From Pseudalkalibacillus hwajinpoensis (lineage in GTDB: Bacteria; Bacillota; Bacilli; Bacillales; Guptibacillaceae), in the NCBI RefSeq assembly GCF_015234585.1, contig NZ_JADFCM010000008.1, positions 1,550,001-1,614,000 of the forward strand: a stretch of 64,000 nucleotides of DNA, written 5' to 3'. Within the stretch, counting starts at the first letter, position 1, and the number at the start of each line of letters is the position of its first letter. The notes under the pieces were generated by a model, which did not search any database, was not told the origin of the DNA, and saw only the letters and a list, made by a program, of their open reading frames with translations. The position numbers were made by a program, and so were the translations under genes. Below, in pieces: positions 7,368 to 15,664 of the stretch.

Positions 7368-9401
7368 ATGAATAACAACAAGTTTCGTAAAACACTTATT
7401 GCTGCGCTATCAATCGGTTTAATTGCCGTACCTATTGTTCAAATTCCAGCTCAAGCAGAAGCCTCAAATGCGAATGTTCACCTACGCCTCATGGAAACGA
7501 CTGATATTCATACGAATATCGTAAATTATGATTATTATAAGGATCAGCTTACGAATGAGTTTGGACTCGCCAAAACAGCCACATTAATTAACAAAGCTCG
7601 TGGTGAAGTTGAGAACAGTTTATTATTCGATAACGGCGATTTACTACAGGGAAATCCGCTTGGTGACTACGTTGCAAAAATCAACCCTCTAAAGAAAGGG
7701 GAAACTCACCCTGTATACAAAGCCATGAACCTTCTGAATTATGATGCAGGGAACATTGGAAATCACGAATTTAATTTTGGTCTCGATTTCCTTCAGACAA
7801 GCCTAGCCGGCGCAAACTTCCCATACATAAATGCGAACTTGTATATAGATGACCACGATGATGATCCATCAAATGATCAAAACTATTTCACTCCTTATCA
7901 AATTCTTGATAAATCGGTGAAAGATGACTCAGGAACGGAACATCAACTGAAAGTAGGCGTCATCGGATTCGTTCCACCACAGGTGATGCAGTGGGATAAG
8001 GCTAATCTTGAAGGGAATGTGATCGTAAAGGATATTGTTGCAACAGCTAATAAATACGTGCCAGAAATGAAGGCAAAAGGGGCCGATATTATTGTCGCCA
8101 TACCTCATTCTGGCTTTGAGAAGGCAGCACCACAGGGAAATGACGAGAATGCCGTTTACTACTTAAGCGAAGTGGAAGGCATCGATGCCATTTTATTTGG
8201 ACATGCCCACAAAGTATTCCCTGGAGATAATAGCTTTCAAGGAGTGGAGGGAGTAGATAATACAAAAGGAACCATTAATGGAGTCGCTTCCGTCGAGCCA
8301 GGTTACTGGGGAGATCACCTAGGGGTAATCGACCTATCTTTAACGGAAGATAACGGGGAATGGTCAGTGAAGGAATCCAAATCTGAAGCTCGTCCCATCT
8401 ATGATAAAGTAACGAAAACACCACTTGTTGAAGTAGACATGGATATCGTGAATGCGGTGAAAGACGATCATGAAGCGACAATTGATTATGTGCGAACAGC
8501 TGTCGGTGAAACAACTGCACCCATAAACAGTTACTTTGCGCTCGTTAATGATGATCCGTCCATCCAGATTGTAACCAATGCACAAAAATGGTATGTAGAA
8601 AACAATATTCAGGGTACCGAATATGAAGGTATTCCAGCTCTATCCGCAGGCGCTCCATTTAAAGCGGGCGGTCGAGGGGGGGCGTCCTACTATACAGATA
8701 TTCCTGCTGGGGACATTGCGATTAAAAACACAGCTGATCTTTACGTATATCCGAATACATTGAAAGCGGTGCTGTTAAATGGTGAAGAACTGAAGGATTG
8801 GCTTGAAATGTCAGCAGGCCAATTTAATGTAATCAACAAAAAAGACAAACAGGAACAGCCTTTAATTAATCCTGATTTCCCTTCTTATAACTACGATGTT
8901 ATTGATGGCGTTACCTATCAAATCGATGTTACAGAACCTGCGAAATATGATATGAGTGGGAGTGTAGTAAATGCTGATGCAAATCGAATTAAATCGCTAA
9001 AATACAACGGAGAAAAGGTAACGAAAGATATGTCCTTTATCGTTGCTACAAATAATTACAGAGCAACAGGCGGGGGCCACTTTCCGCACTTAGACGGTTC
9101 GAATATTGTCATTGATTCCCCTGATGAAAATAGACAAATTTTAATTGACTATATTCTTGAAAACAAGACAATTAATCCAACAGCTGATCAGAACTGGTCA
9201 TTTCACACAGTTAATAAGAAGAAACTGAACGTCACTTTTGAATCCTCGTTACAAGCCAAAACCTATGCGGAAAGCATTCAAACGATTCATTTTGTTGATG
9301 AAACAGAAAATGGTTTCGCTAAATATACACTCGACTTAACGAAACAGAAAAAAGAAAAGCATCATCATAATCATAAGGGCGAGCACGGCCGCCATCGTTA
9401 A
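7368..9401 (+). CDS. Secreted 2',3'-cyclic-nucleotide 2'-phosphodiesterase/3'-nucleotidase
   Basis: Exported enzyme that hydrolyses 2',3'-cyclic nucleotides and 3'-nucleotides, giving phosphate and nucleosides outside the cell. A signal peptide (residues 1-30, ending AQA) is followed by a calcineurin-type metallophosphatase domain with DIH (46-48), NGDLLQG, GNHEFNFG, IPHSG and GHAH, then a 5'-nucleotidase C-terminal domain containing AGAPFKAGGRGG and RATGGGHFP. 677 residues: one copy of the module that is duplicated in the B. subtilis YfkN protein. No LPXTG anchor; instead the protein ends in a His/Lys-rich tail (HHHNHKGEHGRHR), which may bind metal or wall. Monocistronic. Confidence 0.92.
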   Translation: MNNNKFRKTLIAALSIGLIAVPIVQIPAQAEASNANVHLRLMETTDIHTNIVNYDYYKDQLTNEFGLAKTATLINKARGEVENSLLFDNGDLLQGNPLGDYVAKINPLKKGETHPVYKAMNLLNYDAGNIGNHEFNFGLDFLQTSLAGANFPYINANLYIDDHDDDPSNDQNYFTPYQILDKSVKDDSGTEHQLKVGVIGFVPPQVMQWDKANLEGNVIVKDIVATANKYVPEMKAKGADIIVAIPHSGFEKAAPQGNDENAVYYLSEVEGIDAILFGHAHKVFPGDNSFQGVEGVDNTKGTINGVASVEPGYWGDHLGVIDLSLTEDNGEWSVKESKSEARPIYDKVTKTPLVEVDMDIVNAVKDDHEATIDYVRTAVGETTAPINSYFALVNDDPSIQIVTNAQKWYVENNIQGTEYEGIPALSAGAPFKAGGRGGASYYTDIPAGDIAIKNTADLYVYPNTLKAVLLNGEELKDWLEMSAGQFNVINKKDKQEQPLINPDFPSYNYDVIDGVTYQIDVTEPAKYDMSGSVVNADANRIKSLKYNGEKVTKDMSFIVATNNYRATGGGHFPHLDGSNIVIDSPDENRQILIDYILENKTINPTADQNWSFHTVNKKKLNVTFESSLQAKTYAESIQTIHFVDETENGFAKYTLDLTKQKKEKHHHNHKGEHGRHR

Positions 9402-9411
9402 GAACGAATTC

Positions 9412-9440
9412 ACGCCAATTCATCAGAATTGGCGTTTCTT
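9412..9440 (+). terminator. Intrinsic terminator
   Basis: Stem acgccaatt (9412-9420) with aattggcgt (9427-9435), followed by T-rich bases. Confidence 0.9.
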
Positions 9441-9522
9441 ATTTTAAGAATTTATCCGATGCAAACAATATTGGAATATTTACTGATATAATGGCATTAC
9501 TATCGTACAGAAAGGGATTTAT

Positions 9523-10512
9523 ATGACACAAAGCCTGACAAGCACCCAAAGAGATGAGCTTTTTTCAGATCTGACAAATGAGCAACAAACGTATGTAATG
9601 AATTTTCTTAAACGCGGTAAAAAAACGGCTTTTGCGAATGTAATTGCTAGAAGTAAAGGGCGGATGATTCCAAGTGGGGCAACGGATGAAGAAATCAGGA
9701 TGCTGCTTGATGATTGGATACTAGAAGATTACATCGATGCGGGCTTCGTTTCAGATGATTTAAAATGTGAGTGCGGTCGCTCTTTACGGTATCAGTATGT
9801 TGTTCGACATGCAAAAACAGGAGAAACACGGCGTTTCGGGATAAATCATTTCGAAGAGCATACCGGATTACCCGCTTCCATTGTGAGAGAAGTTGTGAAG
9901 GGATTTATGGAAATAGATTATGAGTTGGATGAGCTACTGTTGAAAAGACAGAACGGCTATCCTACATACGACATTCCTGAAGGATTGAACCTTCCACAAG
10001 ACATTGAACAGCCACTTTCATTAAATCTTCCATTACTAGATTTACAAGAAAAAAGGCTAAACAGTTTAATCAGATCTTATCGTGAAGAAAAAGAAGCTCT
10101 TCAAAGAGGAAGCAACACTGTAGAACAAGTAGTCAACCCGAAAAGCAACCAGGAAGAACCGAAACCAGAAGAGGAATTACAAGGCGCTTTTGATTTGTTC
10201 GCGGAAGATGTTCAAGAACCTTTACAAGAAAAGACAAGCGAGAAACCTAAGGAAACCTATTTTGTAGGGGACCTTTCATTTACAACACAGGAAGAGGTAG
10301 ACTCTTATATCGATCAGGGTATGGAAAGTGCTCTGATGATTTGTGAGCTTTTGATTAAGGAAGGAAAGGTACAAGACAAGAGATACTCCACAAAGAAACC
10401 AAAAATTTATTATGCTGTTTGTACCTACCTCGATTCATTTGTTGCATCTGGATCAATGTCAGTCGAGCCGATAGGGCGTGAAGATCGCATCTATCGATTG
10501 AAAAGCAGGTGA
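9523..10512 (+). CDS. DUF3895-like protein, unknown function
   Basis: 329 residues, soluble. An N-terminal region (1-150) starts with a helical segment (LTNEQQTYVMNFLKRGKK) and has a single CxC pair (LKCECGRSLRYQYVV) next to FGINHFEEHTG, suggesting a small metal site or nucleic-acid binding fold. A charged Pro/Glu linker (~200-245) follows, then a C-terminal segment with YFVGDLSFTTQEEVDSYIDQG and a possible winged-helix-like end. It resembles the Bacillus DUF3895 group; this assignment is from memory of the family. Single gene, with the SAM-riboswitch promoter starting just after it. Confidence 0.55.
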   Translation: MTQSLTSTQRDELFSDLTNEQQTYVMNFLKRGKKTAFANVIARSKGRMIPSGATDEEIRMLLDDWILEDYIDAGFVSDDLKCECGRSLRYQYVVRHAKTGETRRFGINHFEEHTGLPASIVREVVKGFMEIDYELDELLLKRQNGYPTYDIPEGLNLPQDIEQPLSLNLPLLDLQEKRLNSLIRSYREEKEALQRGSNTVEQVVNPKSNQEEPKPEEELQGAFDLFAEDVQEPLQEKTSEKPKETYFVGDLSFTTQEEVDSYIDQGMESALMICELLIKEGKVQDKRYSTKKPKIYYAVCTYLDSFVASGSMSVEPIGREDRIYRLKSR

Positions 10513-10546
10513 TTATCCTAACATTTCGTAATTATCAGATAAGTGA

Positions 10547-10575
10547 TTGACATTTCCAGTTAACCGGTCTATAAT
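10547..10575 (+). promoter_or_regulatory. Consensus sigma-A promoter of the SAM-riboswitch transcript
   Basis: TTGACA (10547-10552), exactly 17 bases, TATAAT (10570-10575): a perfect consensus promoter. The riboswitch begins about 30 bases downstream. Confidence 0.93.
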
Positions 10576-10604
10576 TTCACACATGTTCAAAAATTAAATC
10601 AACA

Positions 10605-10714
10605 CTCTTATCAAGAGCGGCGGAGGGAATAGGCCCTATGATGCCCGGCAACCTTTCAACTACAGTTGAAGCTGGTGCCAAATCCTACAGGTGATATCAC
10701 CTGGAAGATAAGAG
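10605..10714 (+). promoter_or_regulatory. SAM-I (S-box) riboswitch aptamer
   Basis: Senses S-adenosylmethionine and stops transcription when SAM is plentiful. Closing helix P1 is ctcttatc (10605-10612) with gataagag (10707-10714). Core motifs of the class are present: AGAGCGGCGGAGGGA, then GGCCCTATGATGCCCGGCAACC, and a P3/P4 region with GCTGGTGCCAAATCC. A terminator with poly-T lies downstream. The 3' strand of P1 can pair with the 5' strand of that terminator (CCTCTTCTTA), giving the usual antiterminator switch. Confidence 0.97.
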
Positions 10715-10730
10715 GAGGATTATGTTAGCA

Positions 10731-10768
10731 AACCCTCTTCTTATTGTTTAAGAAGAGGGTTTTTTATT
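10731..10768 (+). terminator. Riboswitch-controlled terminator
   Basis: Stem 10731-10743 with 10749-10761 (13 bp), five-base loop, Ts up to 10765. It lies between the aptamer and the homocysteine methyltransferase start, so it is the expression platform. Confidence 0.95.
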
Positions 10769-10793
10769 TTATCCAGAAAAGGAGCTGTTACAC

Positions 10794-11843
10794 ATGAAAA
10801 GAACACTTGAAGAACGATTGCAAAATGGTCCAGTTATTTGCGGGGAAGGTTATCTATTTGAACTAGAGCGTCGTGGTTATTTACAAGCAGGATCATTCGT
10901 ACCCGAAGTTGCTCTAGACAATCCTGAAGCGCTAAAACAAACGTATCGTGATTATATGCTTGCAGGTTCAGATGTCGTACTTGCTTTTACGTATAATGGC
11001 CACCGAGAGAAAATGAGGATTATTGGAAAAGAAGATTTGTTAGAACCGCTCAATAGACAAGCGATCCGCCTGGCTAAAGAAGTCGCGAAGGAACACCCTA
11101 AAGAAGAAGCGCTAGTTGCTGGAAACATTTCAAATACAAACTTATTTGATCCTGAAGATGAGGAAAGTAAGGAACAAATTCGCTCGATGTTTGCTGAAAT
11201 GGTGAAATGGAGCAAAGAAGAAGGCGTTGATTTCATCAATGGGGAAACCTTTTACTACTATGAAGAAGCCAAAATAGCGCTAGAAGAGATTCAAAAGCAA
11301 GATCTTCAAGCTGTGATTACACTCGGACTTATGAGTGAGAACATTTTAAGGGACGGCTATACCGTTGAGGAAGCTTGCCGTTTATTAGAAGAGCAAGGTG
11401 CACTAGTTGTTGGCATGAATTGTTTTAGAGGACCTGCCACAATGCAGCCTTACATTGAAAAAATTAGACAGTCTGTTAACGGCTATGTTGGTGCTCTTCC
11501 AATCCCTTATCGTACAACAGAAGAACACCCAACATTCTTTAACTTACCAGACGGTGGCTGTGCGTGTACATTGCCAACAGAGACGACCTTTCCAACCTCT
11601 TTAGACCCGCTTTATTGCAATCGCTATGAACTAGCGGAATGGGCTAAGAAAGCAAAGCAGGTTGGCGTCAATTACTTCGGACTCTGTTGCGGCGCTTCTC
11701 CAAGTATGCTGCGAGAGGTGGCTGAAACAGTTGGCAGAACAACTGTAAACTCGGTATATTCTCCAAATATGGAAAAGCACTTTTTATTTGGAACTGATGA
11801 GACATTGAAAGATAACAATACGGCTTATCGAACAAAAGCTTAA
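10794..11843 (+). CDS. Homocysteine S-methyltransferase family protein (BHMT-like)
   Basis: Zinc enzyme that moves a methyl group (from betaine or S-methylmethionine in known relatives) to homocysteine to make methionine. 349 residues, a single TIM-barrel S-methyltransferase domain without folate or cobalamin domains. Zinc ligands are visible as GMNC (middle) and GLCCG (near residue 300); the N-terminal GEGYLFELERRGY and FTYNGHREKM also fit. Control by the SAM riboswitch just upstream ties it to methionine supply. The methyl donor cannot be read from sequence. RBS AAAGGAG precedes the ATG. Confidence 0.88.
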   Translation: MKRTLEERLQNGPVICGEGYLFELERRGYLQAGSFVPEVALDNPEALKQTYRDYMLAGSDVVLAFTYNGHREKMRIIGKEDLLEPLNRQAIRLAKEVAKEHPKEEALVAGNISNTNLFDPEDEESKEQIRSMFAEMVKWSKEEGVDFINGETFYYYEEAKIALEEIQKQDLQAVITLGLMSENILRDGYTVEEACRLLEEQGALVVGMNCFRGPATMQPYIEKIRQSVNGYVGALPIPYRTTEEHPTFFNLPDGGCACTLPTETTFPTSLDPLYCNRYELAEWAKKAKQVGVNYFGLCCGASPSMLREVAETVGRTTVNSVYSPNMEKHFLFGTDETLKDNNTAYRTKA

Positions 11844-11848
11844 TTCAT

Positions 11849-11892
11849 AACAACAACCGGAGAACTTAATTTCTCCGGTTGTTGTTTTTTTA
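11849..11892 (+). terminator. Strong intrinsic terminator
   Basis: Perfect 16-bp stem (11849-11864 with 11871-11886), six-base loop, T tail. Confidence 0.96.
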
Positions 11893-12283
11893 CCAAAAAC
11901 CCTATCTGTACACCTGTACTACAGTATTAAAATACATTTTTACATAGGATATTATATCTACTACATTTTTTCTATAAGCTGATTATTTTTGATAACGTTG
12001 GCGATGATTAGTAACAGTATCTGTAGAAGAGTAACGAATACAATGATTTATGCATTTGATAGGATAACAGCATTTTTCCAATCACGATGTCTGAGATTGA
12101 TTTTTCCGCTATATAAGTTGCTTTCCAAGTAACATTCTTTTCGAATTAAAGGCTTCTTTTATGAAAAACATCATATTTATCAAGTAGTTGTGTTATTATT
12201 TTAAATGTGTTTGAATATGTCCATGAAACATTATTGAACTCAAACCACAATGAAAACGAACTGTTTTATAAGCGAGGTAGCCT
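11893..12283 (+). other. AT-rich intergenic stretch before murB
   Basis: About 390 bases without a supported gene on either strand, no strong hairpin and no consensus promoter. It must carry the murB promoter, but I cannot point to it. Confidence 0.5.
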
Positions 12284-13207
12284 ATGAATAATCAAAATGT
12301 ATTAAATGAACTCCGCTCCATTTTACCCAGTGCGGAACTGAAGATAAATGAGCCATTAAATGCACATACGTATACAAGAATGGGTGGATGTGCGGATGTC
12401 CTTGTGTTTCCTAACACGCTAGAGGACGCACGAGCAGCAGTTGAGTACGCCTATCAATCTAACTATCCATTAACCATTTTAGGAAAAGGCTCTAATGTTA
12501 TTATTCAAGATGGAGGCATTAGAGGAATTGTCCTGAATCTTTCGTCACTAAAAGCCATTCAAAAAGAAGAAGAAAAAGTTATTGCTCAAGCTGGTGCACG
12601 TATTATTGATGCTTCTGAATTTGCTCGTGACAGCAAACTAAGTGGGCTCGAATTCGCATGCGGAATCCCAGGATCTGTCGGCGGAGCTGTTTATATGAAC
12701 GCAGGAGCATACGGTGGAGAAATCGCGGATTGTCTCGAAAGCGTTCTTGCTGTAACAAAGGAAGGAAAGCTCGTTAAATTGACAGCTGATGAACTTGATT
12801 TATCTTACCGTCATAGTAATGTAGAAGAAAATGGTCTTCTTGTCCTTGAAGCTACTTTCAAGCTTAAAGTTGGAGAGTATGAGGATATTAAAGCAATCAT
12901 GGATGACTTAACGGAAAAACGTGAAACAAAGCAACCGCTAGAATACCCTTCATGTGGCAGTGTGTTTAAACGTCCTCCTGGCCTTTTTGCTGGTAAGCTC
13001 ATTCAGGACTCACAGCTTCAGGGTACACGAATCGGTGGAGCTGAAGTCTCCAAAAAGCATGCTGGCTTTATTGTAAATATCGATAATGCGACAGCGACTG
13101 ACTATCTGGACGTGATTCATCATGTGCAGCAAACAGTAAAAGAAAAGTTTGATGTCGATCTTGAACGTGAAGTTCGCGTCATCGGGGAACCACCTGAAAA
13201 ACCATAA
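12284..13207 (+). CDS. murB: UDP-N-acetylenolpyruvoylglucosamine reductase
   Basis: FAD/NADPH enzyme that makes UDP-MurNAc, the second committed step of peptidoglycan synthesis, in the cytoplasm. The FAD-binding half shows LGKGSNVIIQDGGIRG and FACGIPGSVGGAVYMNAGAYGGE; the C-terminal half has YPSCGSVFKRP with the catalytic serine, followed by GAEVSKKHAGFIVN. 307 residues, usual for the Gram-positive type II enzyme. It stands alone with its own terminator, away from the division and cell-wall cluster where murB lies in B. subtilis, so it may be a second copy. Confidence 0.95.
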   Translation: MNNQNVLNELRSILPSAELKINEPLNAHTYTRMGGCADVLVFPNTLEDARAAVEYAYQSNYPLTILGKGSNVIIQDGGIRGIVLNLSSLKAIQKEEEKVIAQAGARIIDASEFARDSKLSGLEFACGIPGSVGGAVYMNAGAYGGEIADCLESVLAVTKEGKLVKLTADELDLSYRHSNVEENGLLVLEATFKLKVGEYEDIKAIMDDLTEKRETKQPLEYPSCGSVFKRPPGLFAGKLIQDSQLQGTRIGGAEVSKKHAGFIVNIDNATATDYLDVIHHVQQTVKEKFDVDLEREVRVIGEPPEKP

Positions 13208-13218
13208 TTCACATGACA

Positions 13219-13246
13219 GCCGCTCTTACAGAAAGAGCGGCCTTTT
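13219..13246 (+). terminator. Intrinsic terminator of murB
   Basis: Stem gccgctctt (13219-13227) with aagagcggc (13233-13241), then Ts. Confidence 0.92.
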
Positions 13247-13307
13247 AGTGTTCTTTCACCGATATTCGATAAATCTGTGAACAAATGAAATCTGCACAAT
13301 AAGTGCA

Positions 13308-13325
13308 TACTTTACGGATAAAGTA
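13308..13325 (+). promoter_or_regulatory. Short palindrome before the YdhK-like gene
   Basis: TACTTTA-CGGA-TAAAGTA, a perfect 7-bp inverted repeat. It overlaps a possible -35 (TTACGG), with TACAAT 18 bases downstream as -10, so it could be an operator for the metal-response genes. No matching copy was seen before the other genes of the island. Confidence 0.35.
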
Positions 13326-13365
13326 GATATTGGCATACAATTCCAAAGACTAGAGGAGGACTATC

Positions 13366-13941
13366 ATGAAAGATAAAACTCAATTGATTGGTGTAATAAC
13401 ATTATCAATGGCGCTCATTCTTGCTGCTTGTGCAAACAACAATGAACAAGTAAATGAAAACTCTAATAACACAGAGGCAAACTCTGAAAGTAATATGGAA
13501 GGGATGAATCATTCAGGCTCTGCTGAGGTACCTGAAGAGCTACAAAAGTCTGAAGATCCGACTTATCCAGAAGGTAGCACGGCGATCATTGAAGCGAACC
13601 ATATGAAAGGAATGGAAGGTGCAGAAGCAACTATTGTGGGGGCATATGATACGACAGCTTATGTTGTAACTTACACCCCTGAAGATGGCGGAGAACCCGT
13701 AGAAAATCATAAATGGGTCATTCATGAAGAACTGGAAGATCCAGATGAAGCTCCACTTCCATCAGGAACTGAAGTAACATTAATGGCTTCTCATATGGAA
13801 GGAATGAAAGGTGCGATTGCAACGGTCGAATCCGCTACAGAAACTACCGTATATATGATCGACTACACACCAACAACTGGTGGCGAAAAAGTAACGAATC
13901 ATAAATGGGTAACGGAAGACGAATTAACCCTAACTGAATAA
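13366..13941 (+). CDS. YdhK-family lipoprotein with two DUF1541 repeats
   Basis: Secreted lipoprotein: signal peptide with lipobox LAAC, lipid-modified Cys22. A disordered Asn/Ser/Glu linker and a Met/His segment (MEGMNHSG) are followed by two tandem copies of the DUF1541 domain, each with the pattern HMxGMxGAxAT...YxVxYTPxxGGExVxNHKWVxxEEL (about 65 residues apart). The Met- and His-rich motifs suggest copper or other soft-metal handling, though the family has no proven function known to me. It heads a run of plus-strand genes with other metal-linked products. RBS GAGGAGGA. Confidence 0.88.
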   Translation: MKDKTQLIGVITLSMALILAACANNNEQVNENSNNTEANSESNMEGMNHSGSAEVPEELQKSEDPTYPEGSTAIIEANHMKGMEGAEATIVGAYDTTAYVVTYTPEDGGEPVENHKWVIHEELEDPDEAPLPSGTEVTLMASHMEGMKGAIATVESATETTVYMIDYTPTTGGEKVTNHKWVTEDELTLTE

Positions 13942-13951
13942 TTGACCCTTC

Positions 13952-13985
13952 ATAACCCGAACTGGTTAGGTTCGGGTTATTTTAA
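13952..13985 (+). terminator. Intrinsic terminator
   Basis: Stem ataacccgaac (13952-13962) with gttcgggttat (13970-13980), followed by Ts. Confidence 0.9.
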
Positions 13986-14065
13986 AGAGGTTCACTGATA
14001 TCTGCCGTTCTTCCACTAGATTTTCTAACGCTATCGCCACATACAAGTAGAAAGGATGAAAAGTT

Positions 14066-15040
14066 TTGAAGAAAATATCGCTCTATACAATAGGTTTAAT
14101 TCTCACTGTAATAATATCTGCTTGTCAAAATGATCAATCGTCACTAAATGAAAATCAATCAAATGATACAGGACAAAAACAAGCAAATCTCGCATCCATC
14201 AGTAACTCTGCCATTTATACAGAAGCTGATAGAAACCAAATCGATCATGTCCACGGGATCGGTTATCCCGGTAACCGTAATGAACTGCTAGTGGCTACTC
14301 ACGACGGTCCTCTAATTTATCATAATCAAATCTGGTACGAAGCCACAACAAACAAAAATGATTATATGGGATTCCAAGCTGTAGCTGATGGATTTTATAG
14401 TAGTGGACACCCTGGAGAAGGATCTGCGTTACCAAATCCACTTGGATTAATCAAAAGTACAGACCGAGGCAAGACATTAGAAAAGCTAGGTTTTCAAGGC
14501 GAATCTGATTTTCATTATTTAGCTGTGGGATATGAAACGAACGCCATGTATGCAGTAAATCAACAAAGAAATAGCGAAATGGAAATAGGCGTCTATTATA
14601 GTGAGGATGCTAAAAAGTGGGTGGATGTGGCGTTAAAAGGAACTCCCGATCAAATAAGTGGGTTATTCACTCATCCAAGTAACTCGAACCTTGTTGCTAT
14701 AACCTCTCCTTCCGGGTTATATCTCTCTCGTAATCAAGGTGAGTCGTTTACTCGAATAACGAAAGAAGTAGCTGTTAGCACAATGGTTTTTCTAGAGGAT
14801 CGCTTTATTTATGCAGTGCAGGAACCTAGGAATCAGCTCATTGTTCAATCATTGCAAGACGGTGAAGAGGAAGAAGTGACTATGCCTAATCAAACTTTAG
14901 ACACCATTGATTATGTTACAGTTAATCCACAAAATAAGGATGAGATTGTCTTTCATTCAATAAGTGGTAGTCTTTATCAAACAACTGACAATGGGAAATC
15001 TTGGACTATTTTAATCAATGAAGGGAAAATCAAGAAATAA
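14066..15040 (+). CDS. BNR/sortilin-repeat lipoprotein (F510_1955-type)
   Basis: Lipoprotein with lipobox IISAC (Cys20) and a beta-propeller body. Propeller marks are the Asp-box-like repeats: STDRGKTLEKL, YSEDAKKWVDV, SRNQGESFTRI and TTDNGKSWTIL. The HVHGIGYPG start and SSGHPGEGSALPNPLGLI segment fit a group annotated as F510_1955-family glycosylhydrolases, for which hydrolase activity is unproven. The start appears to be TTG at 14066, nine bases after AAAGGA; no ATG lies in this frame nearby. The Met/His content and location beside YdhK- and Csp-like genes suggest a role in extracytoplasmic metal stress. Confidence 0.75.
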   Translation: MKKISLYTIGLILTVIISACQNDQSSLNENQSNDTGQKQANLASISNSAIYTEADRNQIDHVHGIGYPGNRNELLVATHDGPLIYHNQIWYEATTNKNDYMGFQAVADGFYSSGHPGEGSALPNPLGLIKSTDRGKTLEKLGFQGESDFHYLAVGYETNAMYAVNQQRNSEMEIGVYYSEDAKKWVDVALKGTPDQISGLFTHPSNSNLVAITSPSGLYLSRNQGESFTRITKEVAVSTMVFLEDRFIYAVQEPRNQLIVQSLQDGEEEEVTMPNQTLDTIDYVTVNPQNKDEIVFHSISGSLYQTTDNGKSWTILINEGKIKK

Positions 15041-15204
15041 GTTGATTTCAGAGAAGAATCCGTATTCTATTCCCTTCTTTTATCAAGAATTTGTGCAGAA
15101 ATAATGAAATTTCCTATCCTGCAACTTTATTTGCTAATGACGTTTAATCTGGATCAAATAGGAAAATATGACAGTGTACTTAACTTTTAAGGAGGAATGA
15201 ACGA

Positions 15205-15534
15205 ATGTCACATGAAAATTATGGATCGGTTATTCAAACACTTCATGAATGTATGACAGCCTGTAATCACTGCTACGATTCTTGTTTAAAAGAAGACGAT
15301 GTCAATATGATGGCGGAATGTATTCGCATGGACAGAGAGTGCTCTGATATTTGCGGTTACCTCGAACAAGCTCTCGTGAGAGGAACACCATTTGTTGCTG
15401 AACTCGCCACAGCATGTGCGACCATTTGTGAAGCTTGTGGTAATGAATGTAAGAAGCATGATCACAAACATTGTCAAGATTGCGCTGAAGCTTGTTTCAA
15501 ATGTGCAGAAGAATGCAAGAAATTAGCATCATAA
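15205..15534 (+). CDS. Four-helix-bundle copper-binding protein (DUF326, Csp-like)
   Basis: 109 residues with 16 cysteines arranged along helices in CxxC, CxxxC and CxxxCxxC patterns (for example CMTACNHCYDSC, CATICEACGNEC, CQDCAEACFKCAEEC). This is the layout of the cytosolic Csp3 copper-storage type (YhjQ-like), in which a four-helix bundle holds many Cu(I) ions. No signal peptide, so it acts inside the cell. RBS AAGGAGG. The metal is inferred from the family. It lies between the lipoproteins and the two-component system and has its own terminator. Confidence 0.88.
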   Translation: MSHENYGSVIQTLHECMTACNHCYDSCLKEDDVNMMAECIRMDRECSDICGYLEQALVRGTPFVAELATACATICEACGNECKKHDHKHCQDCAEACFKCAEECKKLAS

Positions 15535-15547
15535 TCAAGATAGTGAG

Positions 15548-15577
15548 GAAGTCTGTTTACTAAGACAGGCTTCTTTT
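15548..15577 (+). terminator. Intrinsic terminator
   Basis: Stem 15548-15558 with 15562-15573 including two G-U pairs, then six Ts. Confidence 0.8.
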
Positions 15578-15600
15578 TTATGCAGCTGTTTTGTACAATG

Positions 15601-15630
15601 CAGACACCCTGCACACTTTCTCGATATAAT
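15601..15630 (+). promoter_or_regulatory. Possible promoter of the two-component operon
   Basis: CAGACA (15601-15606), 18-base spacer, TATAAT (15625-15630). A short inverted repeat TGCAG-N5-CTGCA (15599-15613) overlaps the -35 and could be a regulator site. Confidence 0.4.
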
Positions 15631-15664
15631 ACTGTTACACTAGCTGTTCATAAAGGAGAAAGAC

